A DNA stretch of 64,000 nt from an uncultured Lachnospiraceae bacterium (GCA_910584965.1 CAJUDZ010000001.1:62001-126000); one strand, 5' to 3'. Positions 42,340-52,545 are shown, counted from the first letter of the stretch. The notes: a model not told the origin generated them from the sequence alone. A program made the numbers and translations.

Positions 42340-44676
42340 ATGACGGGGGAAAAGTATGACTGGGCGGCTTATTACCGGGCGGCCTACGAGAGAGAGAAAA
42401 AGAAAAATACGCTTCTTGCCGGAAAAATAGCGGATGCGGAGGCGAAAGAAGCCGATCTGGCTTTCCGGCTGGGACGCATTCAGGGCAATGTGCTCTTTAA
42501 AGCTTCCGCGCCGGTGCGGAAATGTTATCATGCGCTTACGGCGTTTTCCCGCGGAGGAACCGGAGAAAACCGGAAAACGGCCGCGAAGAGAGACGGGGCG
42601 GCGGGAGCGGAAGAAATACGCCGTGCCTATGAACAGGAAGTGTTCCGGCAGAAACACCCATATCTGCAATGGATTGCCCGGACGGAAGGAAGCGGAAGGG
42701 TGCCGCACAGCCCGGCGGAAATCGTGGAAAGCGCGGAAGATGCGAAAGAATCGGGCCGGACAGGTTTTCTGCGGATAGAGGGATTCCGGATAATCGAGCC
42801 GGAGAACATGGACATTTGTATCGTTGCCTGCGGTGACGGTATCATAGAGGAAAGCGCGGTTTCGAAAGCCGCAGACTGGTTCCGGGAAAAAGGGAACTGC
42901 CTGTTTGCCTATGCGGATGAAGACTATTACTGGAAGAATCTGTTAAACCGGATGCACCCGTGGTTTAAACCATGCTGGTCGCCGGATACGATGCTTTCTT
43001 TCTGTTATATGGGGCATATGATCATCGTCAGAAAATCGATGTGCGGCAGACTGCTGGAAGAAAGCTGCGGCCGGACGGACAGCTTTTATGATCTGTGCCT
43101 GCGGCTGGAAGAAAAGGCTTATGCGCTGGAGGCCGGCATTTCCCATATCGAAGAGGTGCTTTTTCACAACCGTTATGAACCGGATGAGGCCGGGCAGAAA
43201 CAGATTGCGGAAGCGAAAGCACAGGGCGAAGATGTGCTGGAGGTCGTTGAAAATCTGCTGAAGGCGGAACTGGAGCGGGGCCGTGACATGAAAGGATGCG
43301 GTCCGGATTTTCTGCAAACCAGGAAAGCGGCTCTGCAGAGAAGAGGGATTCGGGCGGAGCTCGAATGCGGTCCGGATCCGGATATCTTTCATGTTGTCTA
43401 TGAAGCGCCGGCCGGTATGGTCTCGGTAATTATTCCGTCAAAAGACCATCCGGAGACGCTGGAAAAATGTCTTTCGTCTTTCCGGGAGAGGACGGCGTAT
43501 GAAAACTATGAATGGATTGTCGTGGATAACGGCAGTACGCCGGAGAACAAAAGCCGTGTGGAAGCGCTGCGGGAAGAATACGGGTTTCTCTATTTGTATG
43601 AACCGATGGAATTTAATTTCTCCGCCATGTGTAATCTGGGGGCGGCCAGCGCGCGGGGAGAATATCTTTTATTTTTAAACGACGATATAGAAATCATTGA
43701 GAAGGACTGGCTGCGCATCATGGCGGGACAGGCAGCGCAGCCCTATACGGGAGCCGTGGGAGCCAAACTGTGGTATGCGGGAAGCGATCGGATCCAGCAT
43801 GCCGGAATCACCAATCTTAACATCGGGCCGTCCCATAAACTGATTACTTTCCCGGATGACAGATGTTATTATTATGGGCACAATCAGGCGGTCTATGATG
43901 TCATCGGCGTTACGGCGGCCTGTCTTATGATCGGGAAAAAGAAATACCGGGAAATCGGCGGTTTTGAGGAATCCATGAAAGTAGCCTATAACGATGTGGA
44001 TTTTTGCTTCAAACTGATGGAAGCGGGATACTATAATGTGCTTCGGAATGACGCCGTTTTATATCATGACGAGTCTCTCAGCCGGGGGCTTGATGAAGAA
44101 GATGAAGGGAAATGGGAAAGGCTTCTGCATGAGAAGGAAAATCTGTATGCGAGGCATCCGGGCATGAACGGCTGGGACGGATTCTATCATAAGAACCTGA
44201 TTGACAACGCTTCCCGTTACGCATGTAATTTTAAATTTGGGTATGAAGAGCACTTAAAAACGACAGAATTGATTTTGGAAAATGCAGGAAATCTTGCAAG
44301 GGCTCAAAAAGGGCAGGTACAGCTGACCATCGACCGGGCGGAAGAACAGCATAAGATTCATCTTGAAGAACCGGATATCATGTTCCTGATGGGATGGAGC
44401 TATCTCCCCGGAGAAGACAATGCAAAGTATATCAGAAACATTGTATTTCAGCGGCCTGACGGGACTTTCTGCAAGGCGGCGCCGAACCCCTGGAGACGGG
44501 AGGATGCGGAGGCTGTTTTAACCGGTCAGGTCAACATTTCGCTGTCAGGGTTTACACTCCGCATAAAGAAGGAAAAATTGCATTCCGGTGTTTGGCGCGT
44601 CGGAATGCTCTTAACGGACGCTGAAAGCGGCCGACAATTTCTGACATGGTCCGACAGGGAAATGGTCGTAAAATGA
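42340..44676 (+). CDS. GT2 glycosyltransferase with coiled-coil N terminus and extra domains
   Basis: A 778-aa protein. Residues 1-60 are a charged module (YYRAAYEREKKKNTLL) shared with the next glycosyltransferase. A degenerate GT2-like region follows (about 155-320; NCLFAYADEDYYW), then an active-looking GT2 domain from about residue 360: VSVIIPSKDHPETLEKCL, LLFLNDDIEII (metal-binding acidic motif) and VAYNDVDFCFKLMEAGY. The last 130 residues form a beta-rich domain. It probably adds one or more sugars, such as rhamnose, to the lipid-linked chain. It starts one base after the stop of the capping enzyme. Donor and linkage cannot be read. Confidence 0.88.
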   Translation: MTGEKYDWAAYYRAAYEREKKKNTLLAGKIADAEAKEADLAFRLGRIQGNVLFKASAPVRKCYHALTAFSRGGTGENRKTAAKRDGAAGAEEIRRAYEQEVFRQKHPYLQWIARTEGSGRVPHSPAEIVESAEDAKESGRTGFLRIEGFRIIEPENMDICIVACGDGIIEESAVSKAADWFREKGNCLFAYADEDYYWKNLLNRMHPWFKPCWSPDTMLSFCYMGHMIIVRKSMCGRLLEESCGRTDSFYDLCLRLEEKAYALEAGISHIEEVLFHNRYEPDEAGQKQIAEAKAQGEDVLEVVENLLKAELERGRDMKGCGPDFLQTRKAALQRRGIRAELECGPDPDIFHVVYEAPAGMVSVIIPSKDHPETLEKCLSSFRERTAYENYEWIVVDNGSTPENKSRVEALREEYGFLYLYEPMEFNFSAMCNLGAASARGEYLLFLNDDIEIIEKDWLRIMAGQAAQPYTGAVGAKLWYAGSDRIQHAGITNLNIGPSHKLITFPDDRCYYYGHNQAVYDVIGVTAACLMIGKKKYREIGGFEESMKVAYNDVDFCFKLMEAGYYNVLRNDAVLYHDESLSRGLDEEDEGKWERLLHEKENLYARHPGMNGWDGFYHKNLIDNASRYACNFKFGYEEHLKTTELILENAGNLARAQKGQVQLTIDRAEEQHKIHLEEPDIMFLMGWSYLPGEDNAKYIRNIVFQRPDGTFCKAAPNPWRREDAEAVLTGQVNISLSGFTLRIKKEKLHSGVWRVGMLLTDAESGRQFLTWSDREMVVK

Positions 44677-44840
44677 CCTCTAAATCATCTGAATTAAATT
44701 ACGCACGATATTGAAAAATGCCGGTAAAATATAGAATCGTTTTTTAATAATCGAAAATTAAAAGCAGATTTAACCGGAAATGACCGGACGGAAACAAATA
44801 GAAAAACAACAGCCAAAACGGCGGGATGGAGGTAAGGCCG

Positions 44841-46880
44841 ATGAAAGAAACGACAGATGCGTCAGAAAAAAACACTCGTTATTATAAAGAAGCCTATGAA
44901 CGGGAACGGCAAAAGAACCATGTGCTTGTCGGGAAGCTGGCGGATGCGGAAGGGCGCGCGGCCGATCTGGAACAGAAGCTGAAACGGATTAAAGGCAGTA
45001 TTTTCTGGAAGCTTTCCAAACCGCTGCGTTCGGCGGTGCATTGGATGCAGAGAACGAAAGAGCGCCTTGGTTATTACGGGAGCGTCAAGGGCGTTCTCCG
45101 GAAACTGGATGCCAAACGGATTGAGAAAAAAGCGAAGGCTTCGCACGGTACGGCCGGTTTCCCGACGCCGGAAGAAGCGCGGGAGCAGCGGGAGACGATT
45201 TTTGCGCGGGAAATCAAAATCAGCATTCTTGTACCTTTATATAATACGCCGAAACAGTTCCTGACGGACGCAATCGATTCCGTGCTTGCACAGACTTATG
45301 AGAACTGGGAGCTCTGCCTGACGGATGATTCCGATGCGGAACACGATTATGTGGAACAGATGTGCGAAGCGTATATCGAAAAGGACAGGCAGTACTTACA
45401 GGCGCATCCGAAACTGCGGGAGCTTGTCGGAACGGAAAGCCGAATTTTGTACAGGCGGCATGAAAGAAGCGGCGGCATTGCGGGCAATACCAATTTCTGC
45501 CTTTCGCTGGCAGGCGGGGAATATATCGGTCTTTTTGACCATGACGATATACTGCATCCGGCGGCGCTCTATGAATATGTGAAAGCGATCTGCGAAAAAA
45601 ATGCGGATTACATCTACTGCGATGAGGCAACTTTTCACGGAAACAGCATCGACAATATGATCACGCTTCATTTTAAGCCTGATTTTGCGATCGATAATCT
45701 GCGCGCGAACAATTATATTTGTCATTTCAGCGTATTTGACAGAAAACTGCTCGCCGGAACGGAGCTTTTCCGGCCTAAGTACAACGGCAGTCAGGATCAC
45801 GATATGATTCTGCGTCTGACCGCTCAGGCGAAGCATATCGTGCACATTCCCAAATTACTGTACTATTGGCGTTCCCATAAGGGCAGCGTGGCCGCGGATT
45901 TGAACGCGAAGGCTTACTGCATTGCGGCGGGAAAAGGCGCGGTAGCCGATCATCTGGAAAAACTCGGGTTTGAAAATTTTGAAATTACTTCTACCAAAGC
46001 CTTCGATACGATCTACCGCATCCGGTATGAGATTCAGGGCAATCCGCGGATATCCGTCGTGATTCCGAACAAAGACCATTACGAAGACCTGAAACGCTGT
46101 ATTACTTCTATTATAGAAAAAAGCAGTTACGACAATTATGAGATTATTGTCGTGGAGAACAACAGTACGAGCGATGAAATCTTCCGTTATTATGAGGAAC
46201 TGCGGAAAAATACACAGATTCGGATCGTAACGTATGAAGGGGAATTTAATTATTCCCGTATCAATAATCTGGGTGTATCCGCCGCGTCCGGCGATTATGT
46301 GCTTTTGCTCAACAATGATACGGAGGTCATAACCCTGGACTGGATGGAAGAGCTGCTAATGTATGCCCAGCGCAAAGATGTCGGCGCGGTCGGCGCCAAG
46401 CTGTATTATCCCGACAAGACCATCCAGCATGCGGGCGTTGTGATCGGACTGGGAGCGCACCGGACAGCGGGCCATACGCATTACCGGGTGAGCAGCAGCA
46501 ACCTCGGCTATATGGGCAGACTGTGTTATGTACAAAATATGACAGCCGTGACAGGCGCCTGCCTGATGGTGAAAAAGGAGATTTATGAAGAGGTCGGCGG
46601 GCTGGATGAATCGTTTGCGGTGTCCTTAAACGATGTGGATTTCTGTCTGCGCATAAGGGCGGCGGGATATCTGAATGTGTTTACGCCTTTTGCGGAACTT
46701 TACCACTACGAGTCCGCGTCAAGAGGGCTGGACAACGAAGGCGAGCGGGCGGCCCGTTATAACGAAGAGTCGGAACGTTTCCGCGCAAAATGGCGTAAAG
46801 AACTGAAGGCCGGGGATCCGTACTACAATCCGAATTTTTCACTGGACCGGAGCGACTTTGCTTTGAAAATTGAATCATAA
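44841..46880 (+). CDS. tandem GT2 glycosyltransferase
   Basis: A 679-aa protein. The N-terminal charged module (YYKEAYERERQKNHVL) is followed by two GT2 domains: the first from about residue 125 (ISILVPLYNTPKQFLTDAI; FDHDDILHPAALYE) and the second from about 403 (SVVIPNKDHYEDLKRCI; LLLNNDTEVITLDW; SLNDVDFCLRIRAAGY). Both have their acidic metal motifs, so both may be active, as in dual-specificity rhamnan or O-antigen polymerising enzymes. ATG 44841 has GGAGG eight bases upstream; ATG 44826 overlaps that site. The gap of 164 bp before it contains nothing I can name. Confidence 0.9.
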   Translation: MKETTDASEKNTRYYKEAYERERQKNHVLVGKLADAEGRAADLEQKLKRIKGSIFWKLSKPLRSAVHWMQRTKERLGYYGSVKGVLRKLDAKRIEKKAKASHGTAGFPTPEEAREQRETIFAREIKISILVPLYNTPKQFLTDAIDSVLAQTYENWELCLTDDSDAEHDYVEQMCEAYIEKDRQYLQAHPKLRELVGTESRILYRRHERSGGIAGNTNFCLSLAGGEYIGLFDHDDILHPAALYEYVKAICEKNADYIYCDEATFHGNSIDNMITLHFKPDFAIDNLRANNYICHFSVFDRKLLAGTELFRPKYNGSQDHDMILRLTAQAKHIVHIPKLLYYWRSHKGSVAADLNAKAYCIAAGKGAVADHLEKLGFENFEITSTKAFDTIYRIRYEIQGNPRISVVIPNKDHYEDLKRCITSIIEKSSYDNYEIIVVENNSTSDEIFRYYEELRKNTQIRIVTYEGEFNYSRINNLGVSAASGDYVLLLNNDTEVITLDWMEELLMYAQRKDVGAVGAKLYYPDKTIQHAGVVIGLGAHRTAGHTHYRVSSSNLGYMGRLCYVQNMTAVTGACLMVKKEIYEEVGGLDESFAVSLNDVDFCLRIRAAGYLNVFTPFAELYHYESASRGLDNEGERAARYNEESERFRAKWRKELKAGDPYYNPNFSLDRSDFALKIES

Positions 46881-46891
46881 TGTGTTATACT
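46863..46891 (+). promoter_or_regulatory. promoter for the phosphoglucomutase gene
   Basis: -35 TTGAAA (46863-46868), a 17-bp spacer and -10 TATACT (46886-46891). It starts inside the last codons of the tandem GT2 gene and would allow separate expression of the mutase. Confidence 0.65.
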
Positions 46892-46963
46892 TGTACGTAA
46901 CGTATTGCGGCATACGGATGGAACCCGTATGCGGGGAAAGAATAATGATGGAGGTAAAAAGGA

Positions 46964-48685
46964 ATGGGTTACAAAGAACAGTATGCATTCTGGCTGGAAG
47001 ATTCTTATTTCGACGCGCAGACGAAGAACGAACTTCAGGCGATCAAAGATGATGAGAAAGAAATTGAAGACCGCTTTTATAAGGAGTTGGCATTTGGTAC
47101 CGGCGGACTGCGGGGTGTGATCGGCGCGGGAACGAACCGCATGAATATCTATACTGTCCGCAAAGCAACACAGGGCCTGGCAAATTATATTAAGAAACAG
47201 GGCGGGGAAGAGAAAGGCGTGGCAATCGCTTATGACTCCAGAAGAATGTCTCCGGAGTTCGCGGATGAAGCGGCGCTCTGTCTGGCGGCCAACGGCATCA
47301 AAGCTTACGTATTCGAATCGCTTCGGCCGACGCCGGAACTGTCCTTCGCGCTGCGTACGCTTCATTGTATTTCCGGTATTGTGATTACGGCAAGCCATAA
47401 TCCGCCGGAGTATAACGGCTATAAATGCTACTGGGAAGACGGCGCACAGGTAGCGGCGCCAAGAGATCAGGAGATTATTACGGAAGTCAATAACGTGACG
47501 GACTATCATGATGTAAAGACGATGGAGAAAGCGGATGCGGTCAAAGCCGGGCTTTATCAGGTAATCGGACAGGAAATTGACGATCAGTATATGGCGGAGC
47601 TGAAGAAGCAGATCATTCATCCGGAAATCATTGCGGAAGCTGCGGATGATATGAAAATTGTATACTCTCCTTTTAACGGAACCGGAAATCTGCCGGTCAG
47701 AAGGATTTTGGATGAAATCGGCTTTAAGAATGTTTATGTTGTGCCGGAACAGGAAATGCCCGACCCGGATTTCACAACGCTTGCCTATCCGAATCCGGAA
47801 GACCCGAAGGCCTTTACGCTGGCGCTTGAACTGGCAAAAGAAAGAAATGCGGATATCGTGCTCGCGACCGACCCGGATGCGGACAGATTGGGAATCTATG
47901 CGCTCGATACGAAGAGCGGCGAATATATTCCCTTTACCGGAAACATGTCGGGGATGCTGATTGCGGAGTATATTCTGAGAGAAAGAACCGCTTCCGGTAA
48001 GATGCCGGAGAATCCCGCGCTTGTTACGACAATCGTTACAACCAATATGGCGAAAGCGATTACGGATGATTATAACGTAAAATGTATCGAAGTGCTGACG
48101 GGATTTAAGTACATAGGCGAGCAGATCAAGCTGTTTGAGCAGACCGGCTCCAACAACTATGTATTCGGTCTGGAAGAAAGCTACGGCTGTCTTGCGGGAA
48201 CCCATGCGAGGGACAAGGACGCCATCGTTGCGGTGATGTGTCTGTGCGAGATGGCGGCATGGTGCAAAAAGAACGGAAAGACCGTCTGGGATCAGATGAT
48301 CGCGCTTTATGAGAAGTACGGCTATTTTAAAGAGAGCCAGTATTCCATTACCATGAAGGGCATCGACGGCGCGAAAGAAATCGAAGAACTGATGAATAAA
48401 CTGAGAAGCAATCCGCCGAAGAATTTTGGCGAGCTGAAAGTGAAAGAATTCAGGGATTATACGACGGGCAGAACATTGAATCTGGAATCCGGCGAAGAAG
48501 GCGAAACCGGGCTTCCGAACTCCAATGTGCTCTATTTTGACCTGACAAACGATTCCTGGTGCTGCGCACGGCCTTCGGGAACAGAACCGAAAATCAAATT
48601 TTATATGGGCGTAAAAGGCAGCAGCCTGGAAGATGCGGAAGCTAAACTGCAGAAATTGACAGAAGATTTAAAGGCATATCTGTAA
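46964..48685 (+). CDS. pgcA: alpha-phosphoglucomutase / phospho-sugar mutase
   Basis: A 573-aa enzyme of the alpha-D-phosphohexomutase superfamily, matching the length of the Firmicutes PgcA branch. The active-site Ser is in ITASHNPPEYNGY, the metal loop is ATDPDADRLG, the sugar-specificity loop is GLEESYG and the phosphate-binding end is RPSGTEPKIKFY. It interconverts glucose-6-phosphate and glucose-1-phosphate, supplying RfbA and UDP-glucose synthesis. It has its own promoter overlapping the upstream gene and is followed by an intercistronic hairpin. Confidence 0.92.
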   Translation: MGYKEQYAFWLEDSYFDAQTKNELQAIKDDEKEIEDRFYKELAFGTGGLRGVIGAGTNRMNIYTVRKATQGLANYIKKQGGEEKGVAIAYDSRRMSPEFADEAALCLAANGIKAYVFESLRPTPELSFALRTLHCISGIVITASHNPPEYNGYKCYWEDGAQVAAPRDQEIITEVNNVTDYHDVKTMEKADAVKAGLYQVIGQEIDDQYMAELKKQIIHPEIIAEAADDMKIVYSPFNGTGNLPVRRILDEIGFKNVYVVPEQEMPDPDFTTLAYPNPEDPKAFTLALELAKERNADIVLATDPDADRLGIYALDTKSGEYIPFTGNMSGMLIAEYILRERTASGKMPENPALVTTIVTTNMAKAITDDYNVKCIEVLTGFKYIGEQIKLFEQTGSNNYVFGLEESYGCLAGTHARDKDAIVAVMCLCEMAAWCKKNGKTVWDQMIALYEKYGYFKESQYSITMKGIDGAKEIEELMNKLRSNPPKNFGELKVKEFRDYTTGRTLNLESGEEGETGLPNSNVLYFDLTNDSWCCARPSGTEPKIKFYMGVKGSSLEDAEAKLQKLTEDLKAYL

Positions 48686-48699
48686 GAAGATGGGAAAAG

Positions 48700-48731
48700 G
48701 TAGAATCGTCCTGATTTCAGGGCGATTCTAC
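48700..48731 (+). promoter_or_regulatory. intercistronic hairpin after the phosphoglucomutase gene
   Basis: GTAGAATCG (48700-48708) pairs with CGATTCTAC (48723-48731), and CCTGA/TCAGG pairs inside, so nearly the whole 32 bp is a stem. No T-run follows, and the next gene starts 15 bp later. It could be a weak terminator or an mRNA processing or stability element. Confidence 0.6.
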
Positions 48732-48745
48732 GCTATCGGGAGAAA

Positions 48746-50155
48746 ATGGGAAATCGTATTTTAAAAATCAGTAATGTGAAAAAAACATTCCGTTATCTTC
48801 GAAAGAACGGGCTTCGTCATGCTTTTTATGCGGCCAGGGAACGAATAGAAGAAGAAAAAAAGGCAGACTATGTTTATGAGGAACCGGATGAGGCATGTCT
48901 CGCGGCGCAGAGAACGGATTGGAAAAGATTTCCTTACTGTTTCAGCATTGTCGTTCCGGCCTATGAAACGAAAGAACAATATCTGCGGGAGCTGATCGAT
49001 TCCGTCAGAAACCAGAGCTATGAAAGATGGGAACTGATCATCGCGGACGCGGGAAAAAGCGGCCGGGCAGAAGCGGTGGCGGCGGAATATCAGAAGAAAG
49101 AGAAAGAAAACCGGATTCGTTATTTTCGTCTGGAAGAAAACGGCGGCATTTCGCAGAATACCAACGCCGGCATTAAGGAAGCGTCGGGCGATTATATCGG
49201 ACTGCTTGATCACGACGATCTGCTGGCCCCGGATGCGCTTTATGAAATGGCGCTTGCCATCGACAGGGCAAAAACGGGAGAAAATAAAGAAACACCTGTT
49301 TTGTTATACAGTGACGAAGATAAGTTTGAAAATAACGGAAGTTACAGAACACCGAACAGAAAAGAAAACTTTAATCTGGATTTGATTTTGTCCAACAATT
49401 ATATTTGTCATTTTATGATGGTGCGCACCGATTGGATGAAACGGATGAAACTGCGGAAAAAATATGACGGTGCGCAGGATTATGACCTGGTGCTGCGGAT
49501 TGTCGGCGGGCTTATGCAGTCCGTGCCGGCGGTGCGTCTTCCGGAACAGATTGTTCATGTGCCGTCCGTGCTGTATCACTGGCGCTGTCATGAACAGTCC
49601 ACGGCGGATAATACCGCCAGCAAGATGTATGCTTACGATGCCGGGAAGGCCGCGCTGGAAGATTTCTGCCGTTCCAGAGGATGGAAAACGCAGATTTCCC
49701 ATTCTCTGCATCTGGGATTTTACCGAATCGAATATATACCTGATATACTGACGGCTCGCCGGGATGTGGGAATCGTCGGCGGCCGGATTCTTGACGGACA
49801 TAATAAGATAGCGTCAGGAATTTATGATGGTGAAGGAAACCGGCTCTATAAGGGACTGCACAGAGAATACAGCGGAGGCAGCACCCATCGGGCGGCGCTT
49901 GCGCAGGACTGCGCGGCGGTCGATATCCGCTGCATGCGGCTTGGCGAAGGGATGCGCCCGGTATTTGAAGAAATCACAGGTGTTCCATATACCGAGACGG
50001 GAAAGCAGCTGTTAGCGGATGTTTCCGGCATTTCCTGTGATGAGGCGGGGTATGGAAAGCTGAGCATGGAGCTCGGACGGGCGGCCCGGGAAATGGGATT
50101 TCTTGTCGTCTGGGACCCCCGGATTACGGTAAAAATAAACGCAATGGAGATTTAA
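48746..50155 (+). CDS. GT2 family glycosyltransferase
   Basis: A 469-aa protein. The GT2 domain starts near residue 66 (FSIVVPAYETKEQYLRELI) with the motifs NGGISQNTNAGIKEASGDYI, LLDHDDLLAPDALYE and VLYHWRCHEQSTA, close to the first GT2 domain of the preceding tandem enzyme. From about residue 333 (DVGIVGGRILDG) the C-terminal part resembles the second half of a GT2 fold without its start, so it looks like a shortened or degenerate tandem enzyme. It sits four bases upstream of the next glycosyltransferase gene. Confidence 0.88.
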   Translation: MGNRILKISNVKKTFRYLRKNGLRHAFYAARERIEEEKKADYVYEEPDEACLAAQRTDWKRFPYCFSIVVPAYETKEQYLRELIDSVRNQSYERWELIIADAGKSGRAEAVAAEYQKKEKENRIRYFRLEENGGISQNTNAGIKEASGDYIGLLDHDDLLAPDALYEMALAIDRAKTGENKETPVLLYSDEDKFENNGSYRTPNRKENFNLDLILSNNYICHFMMVRTDWMKRMKLRKKYDGAQDYDLVLRIVGGLMQSVPAVRLPEQIVHVPSVLYHWRCHEQSTADNTASKMYAYDAGKAALEDFCRSRGWKTQISHSLHLGFYRIEYIPDILTARRDVGIVGGRILDGHNKIASGIYDGEGNRLYKGLHREYSGGSTHRAALAQDCAAVDIRCMRLGEGMRPVFEEITGVPYTETGKQLLADVSGISCDEAGYGKLSMELGRAAREMGFLVVWDPRITVKINAMEI

Positions 50156-50159
50156 CAAA

Positions 50160-51119
50160 ATGAATTCAACGATTGTAATACCGACCTGCAACGGCCGGCA
50201 TTATCTGGAAAAATGCCTGAAATCGCTGGCAAAGGAAGATACGCATATCGTCGTGATCGATAACGGTTCCACCGACGGCACGTTCGACCTGGTAGCCGAT
50301 GATTTTCCGGAAGTGGAGTATATTTCCTTTTCGGTAAACACGGGATTCTGCAGGGCGGTGAATGCGGGCATTGTGGCAACGACAACGAAGTATGTTATTT
50401 TCCTGAATAACGATACGATCGTGGAGCCGGGTTTTGTGCGGGAGCTGGAAGCGGTTATGGAGCAGGATGAACGGATTTTCTCGGCTTCTGCAAAAATGAT
50501 TTCCATGAAAGATAAAAGCAGGATTGACGATGCCGGCGATCTGTACTGTGCACTTGGATGGGCCTTTGCGCTCGGAAAGGGCAGGCCGGAGAAAGAATAC
50601 CGGACAGGATATTCCATTTTTGCTGCCTGCGGCGGAGCCGCTATCTACCGTATGGCAGTATTCGAACAGATCGGAATGCTGGACGAAAATCATTTTGCCT
50701 ATCTGGAAGATATTGATCTCGGATATCGGGCCAGGATTTACGGATACCGCAGCGTATTTGCGCCGAAAGCCCGCGTATACCACGTCGGGAGCGCTTCTTC
50801 CGGTTCCCGCTACAATCGGTTTAAAACGGATTTATCCGCCATTAACAGCGTTTATTTGATTTATAAAAATATGCCTGTACTGCAGGTGTTATTAAATCTC
50901 CCGTTTCTGCTGCTCGGTTTTGGAATCAAAACGGTCTTTTTTATGAAAAAAGGACTTGGAAAAACATATCTGTGCGGGCTTTTAAAAGGAATCCGTTTCT
51001 GCACGAAGCCCGAAGCGAGAAGGCGTAAAGTGCCTTATGAACACCGGCATTTCTTTTCTTACTGCCGCATACAGGGAATGCTTTGGTGGAATATAATCAG
51101 ACGGTTTACCAGTCGCTGA
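50160..51119 (+). CDS. GT2 family glycosyltransferase, rhamnosyltransferase-like
   Basis: A 319-aa enzyme starting MNSTIVIPTCNGRHYLEKCL, with VIDNGSTDGTFDLV, VIFLNNDTIVEPGFV (metal-binding acidic motif) and FAYLEDIDLGYRARIYGYR, the GT2 pattern common in WbbL/RfbF-type rhamnosyltransferases. The C-terminal part has one hydrophobic stretch (LQVLLNLPFLLLGFGIK) that may attach it to the membrane. Its place directly before the initiating transferase gene suggests an early step such as adding the second sugar (inference). Confidence 0.88.
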   Translation: MNSTIVIPTCNGRHYLEKCLKSLAKEDTHIVVIDNGSTDGTFDLVADDFPEVEYISFSVNTGFCRAVNAGIVATTTKYVIFLNNDTIVEPGFVRELEAVMEQDERIFSASAKMISMKDKSRIDDAGDLYCALGWAFALGKGRPEKEYRTGYSIFAACGGAAIYRMAVFEQIGMLDENHFAYLEDIDLGYRARIYGYRSVFAPKARVYHVGSASSGSRYNRFKTDLSAINSVYLIYKNMPVLQVLLNLPFLLLGFGIKTVFFMKKGLGKTYLCGLLKGIRFCTKPEARRRKVPYEHRHFFSYCRIQGMLWWNIIRRFTSR

Positions 51120-51135
51120 TGATCGGGAGGCTCCT

Positions 51136-52545
51136 ATGATAAAAGATAATCAGAAATACTTTAACAGACTGCATGTCCTGATCGATGCGCTTGTTATCAT
51201 TCTTTCCTATGCGCTTTCCTGGTATCTGAAATTCGCAGGCCCGTTTTCGGAAAACGATCCGCAGATCGGCGCGCTGCAATGGCAGACATATTTTGAACTG
51301 CTTTATTTTATTGTGCCCGTCTATCTGGCGCTGTACTACTATTTTAATATGTACACGCCTAAGCGTGCCACGGTTCATAAATATGAAATTTTTAATATTT
51401 TTCAGGCGAATACGGTAGGAATCATTATTCTGATGGCGGGATGGTATATGGTAAAGCAGATACACTTTTCCCGTATTATGATCGCGATGTTCTATGTGAT
51501 CAATATTACCTTTGCGACGATCAGCCGTTCCATCATCCGTTCTGTACTCCAGTATCTGCGTAAAAAAGGCTATAATCTGAAATATATCCTGCTGGTCGGC
51601 TATTCCAGGGCAACGGAGGAATACATCAACAGATTAAACGCCAATCCGCAATGGGGCTATGTAGTCCGGGGAATTCTGGATGACGCGGTGCCAAGAGGCA
51701 CGATGTACAAGGGCGTCAAAGTTCTTGGAAGGATCGAAAATCTGCTTTATATTCTGCCGGAGAATAAGCTGGATGAAATTGCGATTACGCTGTCGCTGAA
51801 TGATTATGACCGGCTGGAATACATCGTTGACCTGTGCGAGAAATCGGGTGTGCATACGAAGTTTATTCCCGATTACAACAGCCTTTTTCCGAGCAGGCCG
51901 TATACGGAAGATCTGATGGGGCTGGCGGTCGTCAATATTCGTTATGTACCGCTTACCAATACGCTGAACTGGATTATGAAACGTTTTATCGATATTGTCT
52001 GTTCCCTGTTCGGCCTGTTGTTCTTTTCTCCGATTATGATCGCCGCCGCGGTCGCGATCAAATGCAGCAGCAAAGGGCCTGTTATTTTTAAACAGGAGCG
52101 CATCGGGCTGCATAATAAACCTTTTTTGATGTATAAATTCAGGACGATGGAAGTGCAGAAGCCGGGAGCGGAGAAAAAGGGGTGGACGGTGAAAGATGAC
52201 CCGCGCGTCACAAGAGTCGGGAAACTGCTTCGCAGAACGAGCATGGACGAGCTTCCGCAGTTTTTTAATATTCTGAAAGGGGATATGAGCGTTGTGGGGC
52301 CGAGACCGGAGCGGCCGCAGTATGTGGAAAAATTCAGGGAAGAGATACCGCGGTATATGGTAAAACATCAGGTGAGGCCGGGGCTGACCGGATGGGCTCA
52401 GATCAATGGCTATCGCGGCGATACGCCCATCAAACGAAGGGTGGAATACGATATTTTTTATATCGAGAACTGGACGCTTTCTTTTGATATTAAAATTATG
52501 CTGCTGACGATATTTAAGGGTTTTATAAATAAAAACGCCTATTAA
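51136..52545 (+). CDS. undecaprenyl-phosphate sugar phosphotransferase (WcaJ-like initiating enzyme)
   Basis: A 469-aa polyprenyl glycosylphosphotransferase. Four hydrophobic helices are followed by a Rossmann-like CoA-binding-type domain (ILLVGYSRATEEYINRL), a fifth membrane element and the C-terminal catalytic domain: KRFIDIVCSLFGLLFFSPIM, FKQERIGLHNKPFLMYKFRT, DELPQFFNILKGDMSVVGPR and RPGLTGWAQINGYRGDT. It transfers a sugar-1-phosphate, often glucose or galactose, from a UDP-sugar to undecaprenyl phosphate, beginning the repeat unit or chain. The ATG has GGGAGG ahead of it. Confidence 0.94.
   Translation: MIKDNQKYFNRLHVLIDALVIILSYALSWYLKFAGPFSENDPQIGALQWQTYFELLYFIVPVYLALYYYFNMYTPKRATVHKYEIFNIFQANTVGIIILMAGWYMVKQIHFSRIMIAMFYVINITFATISRSIIRSVLQYLRKKGYNLKYILLVGYSRATEEYINRLNANPQWGYVVRGILDDAVPRGTMYKGVKVLGRIENLLYILPENKLDEIAITLSLNDYDRLEYIVDLCEKSGVHTKFIPDYNSLFPSRPYTEDLMGLAVVNIRYVPLTNTLNWIMKRFIDIVCSLFGLLFFSPIMIAAAVAIKCSSKGPVIFKQERIGLHNKPFLMYKFRTMEVQKPGAEKKGWTVKDDPRVTRVGKLLRRTSMDELPQFFNILKGDMSVVGPRPERPQYVEKFREEIPRYMVKHQVRPGLTGWAQINGYRGDTPIKRRVEYDIFYIENWTLSFDIKIMLLTIFKGFINKNAY

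Noticed and set aside
46823..48205. A long minus-strand open frame (460 codons) opposite the phosphoglucomutase gene
   Set aside because: It lies wholly antisense to a gene with clear catalytic motifs; its translation is rich in Arg, His, Phe and Ile in the manner of a shadow frame and has no recognisable domain.
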